From positions 1 through 51,305 of the forward strand of contig JAPOIJ010000012.1 in assembly GCA_029979005.1 (NCBI GenBank): DNA of 51,305 nt, in the 5' to 3' direction. This stretch comes from Planctomycetota bacterium (GTDB taxonomy: Bacteria; Planctomycetota; Planctomycetia; Pirellulales; Pirellulaceae). A model generated the notes under the pieces. The model was not told the DNA's origin and did no database searches. It saw nothing but the letters and a program-made list of their open reading frames with translations. The translations under genes and the position numbers were made by a program. Shown piece after piece: positions 9,553 to 18,401 of the stretch (position 1 is its first letter; the number at the start of each line of letters is the position of its first letter).

Positions 9553-12500
9553 TTATTTTTGTCCGTCAGTCTTCTTCTCAGAATCCTTAGGCTTTTTATT
9601 AACGAATTGAGCCAAATCGGAAAATGACCGCATTGGTTCATCGCCCTTGAGCATTTTGTCAGTAATCGGCTTGACCACCTTTGGCTTCGCTTTTTTGGTA
9701 AAGCTCTTCTTATTAAACGCACCTTTGCTGTAACCGGGGCGATTGGCCGATCTCCCTTTACCACCACCATACTTGTTACCGTACTTACCGGGCTTTCTCG
9801 TACCGGCAGAGGATGTTCCCGCCTGACGATCCGTCGCTCCACCTTTCGAATCCCCCCGTGATTCAGAAGGCTTACCGCCGCGACCTCGACGACCAGAAGG
9901 CTTTTTGCTTCCCGGTCGAATCGCCGTCAATTTAACGCGCCGACGGTCTGCATCAATTTCACTTACCCAAACTTTCAACACGTCGCCGACCGAAAAGAAA
10001 CGATGCGGGTCTTTAATGAAGTGATTTGATAGTTGACTGACGTGAACCAATGAACTCTCGCCCAGCCCGATATCCACAAAGACGCCAAAGTCAACGACAT
10101 TGACAACCTGTGCATCCAACTGCATCTCTGACTTCAAATCGTCTACTTTAATGATGCCACGTCGAAAGATTGGCTTATTAACCTTGTCCCGTGGATCCCA
10201 CTGCGGGCGTTTAAGAGCGAGCAAAATATCTCGCACCAAAAGCCGGCCGGCAGCATGCTGATCCGCAAGCTCCTGAACGTCCAGTTCATTGATTTTCTTC
10301 AAAAGTTCTTTACGGTGGGCAGACCGTTTTTCTCGCTCCGCCTGCAACTGAACAATCGCCTTTTCCGCCTCAGCCTTTTGCGCCTCAGCCTTTTCCGTTT
10401 CAGCCTTTTCCGTTTCAGCCTTTTCCGTTTCAGCCGTTTCCGTTTCAGGAGTATCCGTTTTAGATTTCTCGGCAACACTCGTTTGAGGCTCACCTTCGCC
10501 GGCTTCTGACGCCGCCTCAACTACCGCCGTCTCTGTCGTAGCGGTCTCGGCGGCTGCAGCCAATGCCCTCGCTTTTCCATAGGCGATCTCTCGGGCAAAG
10601 AAATCTTCGATCGAAACACCAATTCGGGTAAGAACATCTTCCGCGATGCTATAACTCTCAGGGTGAATCGACGTGCAATCCAGTGGAGAATCACCTCCAT
10701 GAACACGCAAAAAACCGGCCGCCTGAACAAAGGTCGCATCCCCAAAGCCGCTGACCTTCTTCAAGTCGTCACGATTCTCAAATCGACCGTGCTCCTGTCT
10801 ATATTCCACCACCCGCCGCGCGGTTAGAGAGTTCAAGCCAGAAACGTATTTCAATAGTGACGGACTGGCCGTATTTACATCCACCCCGACTTGATTCACA
10901 CAAAAGCGAACGACTTCATCAAGCGATTCACTCAAGTGCTTAGCTTTGACGTCGTGCTGATACATCCCCACGCCGATATTTGCAGGACTGATTTTAACCA
11001 GCTCAGAAAGTGGATCTTGCAAGCGCCGCCCGATCGAGACCGCACTTCGAATCGATGGTGACAGATCAGCGTGCTCCACTCGGCCAATCTCACTGGTCGA
11101 GTAAATACTCGCACCGGCTTCGTTAACCATCGTGTAAGTCGTTTTCAAATCCTGTAGTTCGTCAGCAATTAAATCCGAAACTAACTGCTCTGTCTGACGA
11201 CAGGCAGCACCGTTACCAATCGCAATCAAATCCACGTGATGCTGCTTTACCCAGACGGCGAGTTTTTGCTTGCTCTCATCGCGACGCGTCTGGTTACCAA
11301 CAACAAACACGTGCCCTGAATCAAGTAGATTCCCCGATGCATCTAACACAGCAACCGAACAACCACGCTTGAATCCAGGGTCAATCGCCATCACCTTCCG
11401 ATTCCGCATCGGAGGCTGCAACAACAGGTTCCGCAAGTTATTCGCAAAAACCTCAACTGCATGCTGTTCGGCTACCTCGGTCAGTTCACGGCGAATTTCA
11501 CGCTCCAAACCCGGTTGGATCAAGCGGCATAGCGCATCATTGGAGCATTTAAGTAAAAACTCACGGAAAGGATGGTCTGCCGGCACCAAGATGGAGTCCG
11601 CCATTACCGAAAGCGCATCACCTTCAACCAATATTTTCACGCGCAGATTGCCTGACCTCTCACCGCGATTGATCGCCAACACCCGATGATGCGGGAGTTG
11701 CTTTATTGGCTGGGCAAAATCTTTATAGTCCTTGAACGGATCCTCAACCGGCTTTTTCTTTTTCTTCTTCTTTTTCTTCTTCTTTGGCTTGGGAGCCAAC
11801 TCTGTCTTCGCTGCGTCGACCGCTGAACCAGCGGCATTCTCACTCACTGCCTCGACGGCAACACCCGCGCTTCCTTCTTCGCTGGACGTTGCGACCTCAT
11901 CCGATGATTCATTTGTGCTCGGCGGCTCAGCGGGCGCTGGATCAGCAACCTCTGTTTCCGCTGCAACAATCTGCGCCTCCTCCGCAACCACCGCTTCCCC
12001 CTCAACGGGAGCAACGACAGCTTCCTCTTTCTCCGCTTCCTCGTCCGAGCGTCTTTCAGAAGCGCTCTCGGATGGGTTTTCAGTCTCCGTGGTCGATTCC
12101 GCCGGAGCTGAATCTGGAACCGCTTTTAAAGGTGTCGCAACTTGGACGGCTGGATCCGAATCCAGTTTTTGCTGTTGCTTGCTCGCGTCCTGAATTGTCG
12201 GTGACTCACTGGTCGGCGCGGTTTCACTGGCTGCTGCTGTCTCATCTGCTGCCGAAGCCACTGAGCTCGGTTCGGACTTTTGCTCCGGCTTGACGATTGA
12301 CTCGGCCGCGAGCTTTCCATCTGACCACATGATCCGGCGCAGCTTGCTCCGCAGTTCATCGTTTCCGCTGAACTTCTCGGCCAGTATATCCCCTACTCCT
12401 TTGATGACATCGTCGACAGATTTCAACCCCTTATCAACCCGCACAAACTCTGTCGCCCGTGTGGCAATCTCAACATCAGGAGAGTTTGCCTGCAAGATAT

Positions 12501-12924
12501 CATCGGCAAGCGGTTCCAATCCTTGCTGTCTTGCTAAAGCAACCCTGGACTGTTTCTGAGGCTTAAACGGAAGATACAAGTCTTCCAACCGGCGACTCGT
12601 TGTCGCCTTGTTGATTTGCAATGCCAGATCTTCGGAGAGACTTCCCTGCGATTCGATGGACTTCAGTACAAATGTTTTTCTCTCTGCCAGAGCACGAAGT
12701 TGGCCCACTCGCTGTTTGATCGCTAAGACCTGCTGTTCATTGAGCCCACCGGTCAGATCCTTTCGGAAACGAGTTACGAATGGAATCGTGTTTCCAGCAT
12801 CAAGCAACTCGACGGTCTTCGCAATCTTCTCGGGTGGAAGTTTCAAATCCCGCGCTACAATGGAAAAATCAATTTTCAGGGGATCACCTGACGGATCATC
12901 CCCTTGTGTTGGAAGCTCTGGCAA
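9553..12924 (-). CDS. tex: Tex family S1 RNA-binding protein with large low-complexity insertions
   Basis: Tex proteins bind nucleic acid and contact the transcription machinery; relatives resemble eukaryotic Spt6. This one is 1123 residues against a usual ~770. Order: Tex N-terminal helical domain (about 15-190, with AGNTIPFVTRFRKDLTGGL), a ~170-residue Ala/Glu/Ser/Thr-rich acidic insert (about 215-380) ending in 11 consecutive Lys (381-391), the rest of the Tex core, an RNase H/YqgF-like domain (MAIDPGFKRGCSVAVLD near 510), helix-hairpin-helix repeats (about 680-745), a second acidic insert with EKAET repeats, an S1 domain (about 930-1000, DFGVFVDIG), and a basic Gly/Arg/Ser tail. The start is a TTG; an in-frame stop lies eight codons upstream and no ATG occurs for 200 codons downstream, so TTG is effectively forced. 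Confidence 0.93.
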   Translation of the reverse strand: MPELPTQGDDPSGDPLKIDFSIVARDLKLPPEKIAKTVELLDAGNTIPFVTRFRKDLTGGLNEQQVLAIKQRVGQLRALAERKTFVLKSIESQGSLSEDLALQINKATTSRRLEDLYLPFKPQKQSRVALARQQGLEPLADDILQANSPDVEIATRATEFVRVDKGLKSVDDVIKGVGDILAEKFSGNDELRSKLRRIMWSDGKLAAESIVKPEQKSEPSSVASAADETAAASETAPTSESPTIQDASKQQQKLDSDPAVQVATPLKAVPDSAPAESTTETENPSESASERRSDEEAEKEEAVVAPVEGEAVVAEEAQIVAAETEVADPAPAEPPSTNESSDEVATSSEEGSAGVAVEAVSENAAGSAVDAAKTELAPKPKKKKKKKKKKKPVEDPFKDYKDFAQPIKQLPHHRVLAINRGERSGNLRVKILVEGDALSVMADSILVPADHPFREFLLKCSNDALCRLIQPGLEREIRRELTEVAEQHAVEVFANNLRNLLLQPPMRNRKVMAIDPGFKRGCSVAVLDASGNLLDSGHVFVVGNQTRRDESKQKLAVWVKQHHVDLIAIGNGAACRQTEQLVSDLIADELQDLKTTYTMVNEAGASIYSTSEIGRVEHADLSPSIRSAVSIGRRLQDPLSELVKISPANIGVGMYQHDVKAKHLSESLDEVVRFCVNQVGVDVNTASPSLLKYVSGLNSLTARRVVEYRQEHGRFENRDDLKKVSGFGDATFVQAAGFLRVHGGDSPLDCTSIHPESYSIAEDVLTRIGVSIEDFFAREIAYGKARALAAAAETATTETAVVEAASEAGEGEPQTSVAEKSKTDTPETETAETEKAETEKAETEKAEAQKAEAEKAIVQLQAEREKRSAHRKELLKKINELDVQELADQHAAGRLLVRDILLALKRPQWDPRDKVNKPIFRRGIIKVDDLKSEMQLDAQVVNVVDFGVFVDIGLGESSLVHVSQLSNHFIKDPHRFFSVGDVLKVWVSEIDADRRRVKLTAIRPGSKKPSGRRGRGGKPSESRGDSKGGATDRQAGTSSAGTRKPGKYGNKYGGGKGRSANRPGYSKGAFNKKSFTKKAKPKVVKPITDKMLKGDEPMRSFSDLAQFVNKKPKDSEKKTDGQK
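10358..10447 (-). repeat. 15-bp coding tandem repeat in tex
   Basis: Six adjacent 15-base units (plus-strand form gccttttccgtttca and variants) encode repeats of about EKAET in the linker between the helix-hairpin-helix and S1 domains. Three central units are identical, which suggests recent slippage; unit number may vary between strains. Confidence 0.9.
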
Positions 12925-13391
12925 TCTCTTAATCCATAAAAAGTCTTAGAAATGGCACGTCTGCCATTAAGAACGAATACCCGCAGTTTATCATGCCGAG
13001 CCAACCGATGAACAGGGGCAAACGAGACTTCGCGCACGTTCTGCAAAATTCACAATTGAGTACCAGCGCAGGTTCGAATCGTAAACTGGGACCCCAAGTC
13101 CGAATCGCAACCCCCAAAACCAAACCACGCGCCCGCTTTGAGAATCACCACAACCCTGCGCCCCTTGGTTCTAAAACTCCCCCAAACCCCCTCAGCGGCG
13201 GTTCTATGCCGTATTGTCGAGCCCGAATGAGAGTCACTTCAAATCGCTACAACCTGTACCACAGTCCCATCCTTGCCGGGGTAAAGCTAACGGTTGAGGT
13301 TTTGCGTCCAACTTGAAGAGTTTTTTAGATTTCCACTCGCAAATAACCAACATTTTGACAGATTTCCGTAGACGAACTAATCCATCATGCC
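12925..13391. other. Intergenic region between divergent tex and flippase genes
   Basis: 467 bases holding the regulatory regions of two divergent genes. The part nearest tex is unremarkable; the middle is C-rich on the plus strand. A perfect TTGACA at 13355-13360 lies 31 bases before the flippase ATG, but the hexamer 17 bases after it (TAATCC) is a poor -10. No hairpin, repeat or convincing small ORF was seen. Confidence 0.4.
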
Positions 13392-14939
13392 ATGGCAACC
13401 GCAAATCCAAAAGCCAACCTTCACTCGCTCGAAGACAAACAAAAAGCCCCCGCGGCGTTCGTCTCAGACTCGATCGCCATCGGTTTGGCATTTGCGCTGA
13501 TCCTCACCGTCAGCCAACGCGCCATTGGATTTGGACGTGGACTACTCTTCTGCCGATTAATGACCGATCAGCAACTCGGACAGTGGTCAATGGCATGGAG
13601 CTATCTCATGCTGTTGGTTCCTTTTGCCGTTATCGGATTGCCCGGATGTTTTGGCAAATTTACAGAGCACTATCAGCAAAGGGGACAACTTAGAACCTTT
13701 TTGTTACGAATTGCGACCATTAGTTGTTGCACGACCTTAGCAATTTCGATTTTGATATTTATCTTCCCAAGCATTACGGCTCAACTACTTTTCCGAGACC
13801 CGTCACAAATCGTTTTGGCTTGGTATCTTGGAATTGCAATTATTGCAGTCAGCGCGTTTAACTTTGTCGGCGCCCTTTTAGAATCTCTTCGCCAGGTTCG
13901 TGTGGTGACCATAGCTCGATTTATTTCTGGTATCACATTCGCCGTAGCCGGAGTATTACTTTTGCTTTTTTGGCAAAACAAAGCCTCCGCAGCTACATTC
14001 GCATTTACGATTTCCTGCCTTGTAGGAATGCTTCCTGCCATTTGGATATTGTGGAAGCACCGCACTGGCTTACGCAATGACGGCGAAAACTTAAAACACT
14101 CAACAATGTGGAAACGAATCGCCCCTTATGCTGCCTGGATGTGGGCGACAAATCTTTTAAGCAATTCAATTGAAGTGTCTGATCGATACATGCTCTTGCA
14201 TTGGTCGTCCAACTCTTCTGAAATGGCCCAGGCATCGGTAGGACAATACCACAGCGGGCGCGTTGTACCATTGGTATTGGTGAGCATTGCAGCGATGCTC
14301 GCAGGTGTACTCATCCCTTACCTTAGCCAAGCGTGGGAATCCAACAATAAAGCGAAAGCTCACCAGCAATTGAATTGGTCGTTTAAACTCATTTCCGTCT
14401 CTTTCACGGCAGCAGGAATTGGAATCCTATTCACCGCGCCCTTTTTGTTTGATTGGATTCTTCAAGGCCGATACAACGATGGCCTAGCGATTTTGCCACT
14501 GACCCTTGTTTATTGCATCTGGTTTGGATTAATGACTGTGGCTCAAGACTATTTGTGGGTCGCCGAAAAAGGAAAATGGGCAACCATGGCCAGTGGCATC
14601 GGACTACTGGTAAATGTCGTTGTCAATGTAATCCTAATACCAAAAATTGGACTACCCGGAGCAGTGATTGGAACTGCATGCGGTAACGGCGCATTAGTCG
14701 CACTGATGGTGTTGCTGAACCACCGGTTTGGCTGTTCGATGAATTCCGGCATCTGGATCTGCAGTCTACTCCCTCTAATTCTTCTGGCTAATCCGCTAAT
14801 CGCGACAGGAATGTTCATCGCAATTGCGCTCGTGTGTCTCTATTCAAATTTGATTTTGAATCACGACGAAAAACAAGATTTCAAAAAGGTTTACCGCTTA
14901 GCACTCGAACGGTTTATCAAATCGGATAAAGCCAAATAG
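13392..14939 (+). CDS. Polysaccharide/lipid-linked oligosaccharide flippase (MOP superfamily, Wzx-like)
   Basis: A 515-residue integral membrane protein with roughly 12-14 hydrophobic segments after a short polar N-terminus. The start of the first segments (LTVSQRAIGFGRGLLFCRLM) and the FGKFTEHYQQRGQ loop are typical of the polysaccharide-biosynthesis flippases that move undecaprenyl-linked or related saccharides across the inner membrane. The C-terminal half has KIGLPGAVIGTACGNG, a common motif in the second half of these carriers. No glycosyltransferase genes flank it, so the substrate cannot be guessed from context. An ATG five bases upstream is out of frame. Family assignment is by overall pattern; a MATE-type exporter is the alternative. 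Confidence 0.85.
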   Translation: MATANPKANLHSLEDKQKAPAAFVSDSIAIGLAFALILTVSQRAIGFGRGLLFCRLMTDQQLGQWSMAWSYLMLLVPFAVIGLPGCFGKFTEHYQQRGQLRTFLLRIATISCCTTLAISILIFIFPSITAQLLFRDPSQIVLAWYLGIAIIAVSAFNFVGALLESLRQVRVVTIARFISGITFAVAGVLLLLFWQNKASAATFAFTISCLVGMLPAIWILWKHRTGLRNDGENLKHSTMWKRIAPYAAWMWATNLLSNSIEVSDRYMLLHWSSNSSEMAQASVGQYHSGRVVPLVLVSIAAMLAGVLIPYLSQAWESNNKAKAHQQLNWSFKLISVSFTAAGIGILFTAPFLFDWILQGRYNDGLAILPLTLVYCIWFGLMTVAQDYLWVAEKGKWATMASGIGLLVNVVVNVILIPKIGLPGAVIGTACGNGALVALMVLLNHRFGCSMNSGIWICSLLPLILLANPLIATGMFIAIALVCLYSNLILNHDEKQDFKKVYRLALERFIKSDKAK

Positions 14940-15024
14940 GATTGCCAAGACAAACTTTCAAATAACCCGGGATCAAGTTGACCCCGAATTGTTATCAAAA
15001 ACACTCAAAAAGCGGTTATCATGC

Positions 15025-15108
15025 GGGGCAAAAATCCCCACAAACCTTTATTTATCAATTACTTAGAAATAAACAAGTTTTCCGCACAAGAACGGCACTG
15101 TTTGTGCG
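15025..15108 (+). promoter_or_regulatory. Set of three inverted repeats with a sigma-54-like site ahead of the small ORF
   Basis: Three inverted repeats follow one another: GGGG/CCCC (15025-15039, 7-base loop), TTTATTT/AAATAAA (15047-15073) and CGCACAA/TTGTGCG (15083-15108). Overlapping the last, CGGCAC at 15093-15098 and TGC at 15105-15107 put the GG and GC elements exactly 10 bases apart, as in sigma-54 promoters. If that is a promoter, transcription would start near 15119. If the region is instead transcribed, the repeats could form a structured leader. Confidence 0.4.
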
Positions 15109-15150
15109 TATTAAAGAAGAGAGAGGGGAAGCAAAACAAATCAACCTGGC

Positions 15151-15158
15151 GGAGGAGG
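15151..15158 (+). promoter_or_regulatory. Strong Shine-Dalgarno site
   Basis: GGAGGAGG at 15151-15158 contains a full AGGAGG six bases before ATG 15165. Most genes here lack a recognisable site, so this one decides the start of the small ORF and suggests efficient translation. Confidence 0.8.
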
Positions 15159-15164
15159 CTAACG

Positions 15165-15356
15165 ATGTTACAAGATAATAAATTTGAAAGCTCACCCGAT
15201 GATCGCGTCAGTAGTCACAACGATTGTCGACAGGAAACTAGTTTTAGCTGCCTAAACGATCTATCAAAATGGCTTGATATGCAACTAGAATCGCTGGAAG
15301 CAAGACACCAAGAATTTGCCACAATAAGTTCTTTGAGGGGAATGTTAAGGCGTTGA
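15165..15356 (+). CDS. Small acidic-N-terminus protein of unknown function
   Basis: A 63-residue ORF chosen for its start: AGGAGG lies six bases ahead of the ATG, the best ribosome binding site in the window. The N-terminal ~25 residues are polar and acidic with two Cys (C21, C29). The C-terminal half is a predicted amphipathic helix (LSKWLDMQLESLEARHQEF) followed by a basic end (RGMLRR). There is no signal peptide or membrane segment. The helix-plus-basic-tail layout resembles small regulatory or adaptor proteins, but I know no family for it. It sits alone between the flippase and a convergent gene, behind a leader with three inverted repeats and a sigma-54-like site. The frame runs open upstream, but the strong site favours this start. 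Confidence 0.6.
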   Translation: MLQDNKFESSPDDRVSSHNDCRQETSFSCLNDLSKWLDMQLESLEARHQEFATISSLRGMLRR

Positions 15357-15452
15357 TCAGGTGTTCAAATCGGTTATCAGTTCATACCCATGGCTGATGA
15401 TTTTGAGGTAGTGCATTAAGCCAACTTCTTGCGCCATCACAAGCCACCTCGC

Positions 15453-16436
15453 TTAGGCATCTCCACTCGTAGCCTCTGCTTTGGACATTTCGTACCGCCT
15501 CAAAAGGTCGACGGTCTTCTCCTCTCCAAGTACGCCCTCTAAGTTGACGTAAGGCCTCGAACCAAGCACTTTACTTTTTCGCTCGCCCTGAGCCCGCCCC
15601 ACTCTGCCGCAAACCTGGCAACGATCAGCATCACCCGACATACTCATTTTACATTCCGGGCAATGCGAGTTAATTACCCATGTCAATCCATCCGAGTGTC
15701 CTGGCGGCACCAACTCAACACTCAACGCCAAATCGAATTTTAGACATCGATCCACGGCATATCGGAGTTGGATGACCTCACTGATCTCGGGAAGACTTGC
15801 ACCAGATTCCAGACAGCGTTTGTTAATGCACTCGAGTAATTCCGCAAGCGTGCTGAGCTGCTGTCTATCGAATCCCCCATCTCTCCACACACCAAACCAA
15901 CGCGGGGAAGTCAGCGGAAACAAATCAGGTTCAACCTCTAAGGTAAGCTCATCGAAAGCCTGTTCCAAGAGATCGACAAAGTCAAAACGACCTGGTTGAT
16001 AAATTGAATAACTTTCAAGATTTTCAAAATCTACTGATGAAGTTTGTAATGTCTCAAAATCAAAACCGCTTGTCGCCGCAAGCACGCCGTAACAGCCTGC
16101 CCAGGCCGTTGAACGAAAATCAGAAAGCGCGTTCGCTGGACACTGTTGGCAAGTCTTTGAAACAAAATCCGGTTCTCCTAGAGAAGCGAGCACTTCATTC
16201 TTATGAAACCCTCGAGCTCTTTCCGGTACGCTGCTGACCGCATCGGGATGTATGCAGTAATCTTCAAACACTCGCGTTTCAGCTGTGGCCCGCGAGAATT
16301 CACGCACTCCACGCAGTTGCCGGAATGTACGATCGGGCAAATTTTTTCCTTCCGCATCGCGTAATGGACAATCATACGAAATAGCCCACCGAACGAATTG
16401 AGGCGTAGGTCCGTAAATTGCGACACTGCGTCTCAC
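15453..16436 (-). CDS. Hypothetical protein with C-terminal zinc ribbon
   Basis: A 327-residue protein I cannot assign. It begins with a GTG (no in-frame ATG nearby) and the sequence RRSVAIYGPTPQFVRWA. The N-terminal part has several Cys (DYCIHPD, CQQCPANAL), which could bind metal. The middle is helical and acidic. Near the C-terminus CPEC and CQVCG, separated by about 11 residues, form a likely zinc ribbon, followed by a basic stretch (GRAQGERKSK) and a final helix. No membrane or signal segment is visible. It follows purH by 108 bases on the same strand and may be co-transcribed, but this need not imply a role in purine synthesis. Confidence 0.75.
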   Translation of the reverse strand: MRRSVAIYGPTPQFVRWAISYDCPLRDAEGKNLPDRTFRQLRGVREFSRATAETRVFEDYCIHPDAVSSVPERARGFHKNEVLASLGEPDFVSKTCQQCPANALSDFRSTAWAGCYGVLAATSGFDFETLQTSSVDFENLESYSIYQPGRFDFVDLLEQAFDELTLEVEPDLFPLTSPRWFGVWRDGGFDRQQLSTLAELLECINKRCLESGASLPEISEVIQLRYAVDRCLKFDLALSVELVPPGHSDGLTWVINSHCPECKMSMSGDADRCQVCGRVGRAQGERKSKVLGSRPYVNLEGVLGEEKTVDLLRRYEMSKAEATSGDA

Positions 16437-16544
16437 GCCTCTGTCCTCGCACTAGAATCTCAAATCTCGCAAACTCAACTACAAAGATGGAACGCAACCT
16501 TCATGATTGAAGAACCGGTTAAGCCACGCGGATCCCTCATCAAA

Positions 16545-18113
16545 TTAATGTCGAAAGTGACGATTACCTGCGAATACCATTGCAATTCCATGCTCATTGC
16601 ATGCATCGATCACCTCCTGATCACGCACACTGCCGCCCGGTTGGATGATGGCAACCACACCCGCCGCGGCAGCAACTTCAATCGAGTCGGCGAACGGGAA
16701 AAAAGCATCTGACGCCAAAACCGAGCCTTGCGAACGCTCTCCTGCCTTTTTGATGGATATTTCTACAGCATCCACCCGGCTCATTTGCCCCGCCCCGACG
16801 CCTACCAGCGAGAGGTCTTTCGAAAGGCAGATCGCGTTGGACTTAATATACCGAACCATATCCCATCCAAAACGCAATTCAGCCATCATGGCATCGTCCG
16901 GCTTAGTATCGGTGGGCACGGTCCATTTCGACGGATCATCAGGCTGGTTATCAACATCCTGAACCAGCATTCCTCCGAGAAGATACCTTGCCTCCCAAGC
17001 CGGCTTTGCTGGTGCAAGCTGCCCTACCTTCAGAAGCCGAACATTTTTCTTCCATTTGGGTTTGGTCGTCAAAATTGTCTGAGCCGCGCTACTAAAGTCC
17101 GGGGCAACAATCGCTTCAATAAAAAAGTCTCCTGCGGCAAGAAACTCAGCCGTGGTCTCATCCAATTCACGATTGATACCAATCACACTACCAAAGGCAC
17201 TGACCGGATCACCCGCAAAAGCTTTTCGACAAGCATCCACTAGCGTCTCTCCCGTCGCCGCGCCGCAAGGGTTATTATGCTTAATCACAGAACACGCTGG
17301 GCCTTCCTGATTTCTTACGATTGCCAACGCACTGTCGAGATCAAGAAGATTGTTGTAAGACAATTGCTTTCCATTGAGCTGCCTTGCATTTACCAAATTA
17401 GCATCCCGACAATCACCCACACTATAAAGGGCTGCTTTTTGATGACTGTTCTCGCCATACCTTAAATTGTCTTTCCGGCGAAGTACGAGCTGATAAGTCG
17501 ATGGGAATACCTCTCCTTCGGTCTGCCCTGAGAAATACTCGGATATTGTCTTATCGTAGTCGGCAGTATGCTGAAACGCGTGAGCCATCAATTTACGTCG
17601 CAACCCAGTCGTCGTCATTCCCTCCGCTTCAATCTCCTCCAGAATCGCGCTGTACTGATCCGGACTACTTGCCACCGTAACAAAATCGCTATTCTTGGCA
17701 GCCGCTCTGATGAGGCTTGGTCCTCCAATATCGATTTGTTCAATCGCTTCATGCTGCAATACATTCGGACGCGCAATCGTCGCAGCAAACGGATATAAAT
17801 TGACGACAACCAATTCAAAAGGATGTATCTCGTGCTCGGCAAGCGATGCCATATCGGTGTCGAGGTGGTGCCGACACAGAATCCCGGCAAAGATTTTTGG
17901 ATGGAGCGTTTTCACTCGACCATCCATCATCTCCGGAAACTGGGTGTATTCAGCCACATCAATAACTGGCACACCCGAATGCTCCAGATGACGGCGCGTT
18001 CCGCCGGTGCTGTAAATCTCCACCCCCGAGTTCACCAATCCTTGCGCGAAATCGACGATGCCAAGTTTATTGCTCACGCTAATCAGTGCGCGCTTAATTT
18101 TAGGAGAATTCAT
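16545..18113 (-). CDS. purH: Bifunctional AICAR formyltransferase / IMP cyclohydrolase
   Basis: PurH catalyses the last two steps of IMP synthesis: transfer of a formyl group from 10-formyl-tetrahydrofolate to AICAR, then ring closure. The 522-residue length is the family norm. The N-terminal cyclohydrolase domain (about 1-195) shows ALISVSNKLGI, STGGT and DGRVKTLHPKIFAGIL. The formyltransferase domain has LRYGENSHQ, the catalytic Lys-His pair in IKHNNPCG (near 277), AFGSVIGINRELD and the C-terminal DAFFPFADSIE, IQPGGSVRDQEVI and FAGNRHFRH. The ATG start matches the usual N-terminus (KIKRALISVSNK). The 288 bases upstream hold no gene and presumably contain its promoter. Identification is secure. 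Confidence 0.98.
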   Translation of the reverse strand: MNSPKIKRALISVSNKLGIVDFAQGLVNSGVEIYSTGGTRRHLEHSGVPVIDVAEYTQFPEMMDGRVKTLHPKIFAGILCRHHLDTDMASLAEHEIHPFELVVVNLYPFAATIARPNVLQHEAIEQIDIGGPSLIRAAAKNSDFVTVASSPDQYSAILEEIEAEGMTTTGLRRKLMAHAFQHTADYDKTISEYFSGQTEGEVFPSTYQLVLRRKDNLRYGENSHQKAALYSVGDCRDANLVNARQLNGKQLSYNNLLDLDSALAIVRNQEGPACSVIKHNNPCGAATGETLVDACRKAFAGDPVSAFGSVIGINRELDETTAEFLAAGDFFIEAIVAPDFSSAAQTILTTKPKWKKNVRLLKVGQLAPAKPAWEARYLLGGMLVQDVDNQPDDPSKWTVPTDTKPDDAMMAELRFGWDMVRYIKSNAICLSKDLSLVGVGAGQMSRVDAVEISIKKAGERSQGSVLASDAFFPFADSIEVAAAAGVVAIIQPGGSVRDQEVIDACNEHGIAMVFAGNRHFRH

Positions 18114-18401
18114 TTCAATAACCGTGCCTGCGAAATATTATCCAATTGGACGAGGGATTCACCCCATCGCTAAAAGAAAACTATTAAATTAGTCGATTCC
18201 CAACAACATTTTCACTTGGCCGCGGCGAATCAGTTCGCAACCATGAGAACAAATCTTTGACCCCAATCGGGAAAGATTGTTAAACAACCACTCGCTTTTT
18301 TCAACCGGCCTTGCTAAATAAAATCATTCCCTATCGATCACTCGATTAACGAAATTCAACTCAACCTGAGCCACTAAACTTTTTCGCGATTGTGATCACC
18401 G

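Noticed and set aside
10299..10520. Arg/Lys-Leu repeat frame on the minus strand in tex
   Set aside because: A shifted reading of the 15-bp EKAET repeat, not an independent gene.
11732..12293. Open frames on the plus strand opposite tex
   Set aside because: They mirror the low-complexity Ala/Glu/Lys insert of Tex; a Phe run is simply the antisense of the Lys tract.
13066..13095. GGTTCGAATC, resembling a tRNA T-arm
   Set aside because: The flanking bases cannot form a 5-bp T-stem and no acceptor, D or anticodon arms are found on either strand.
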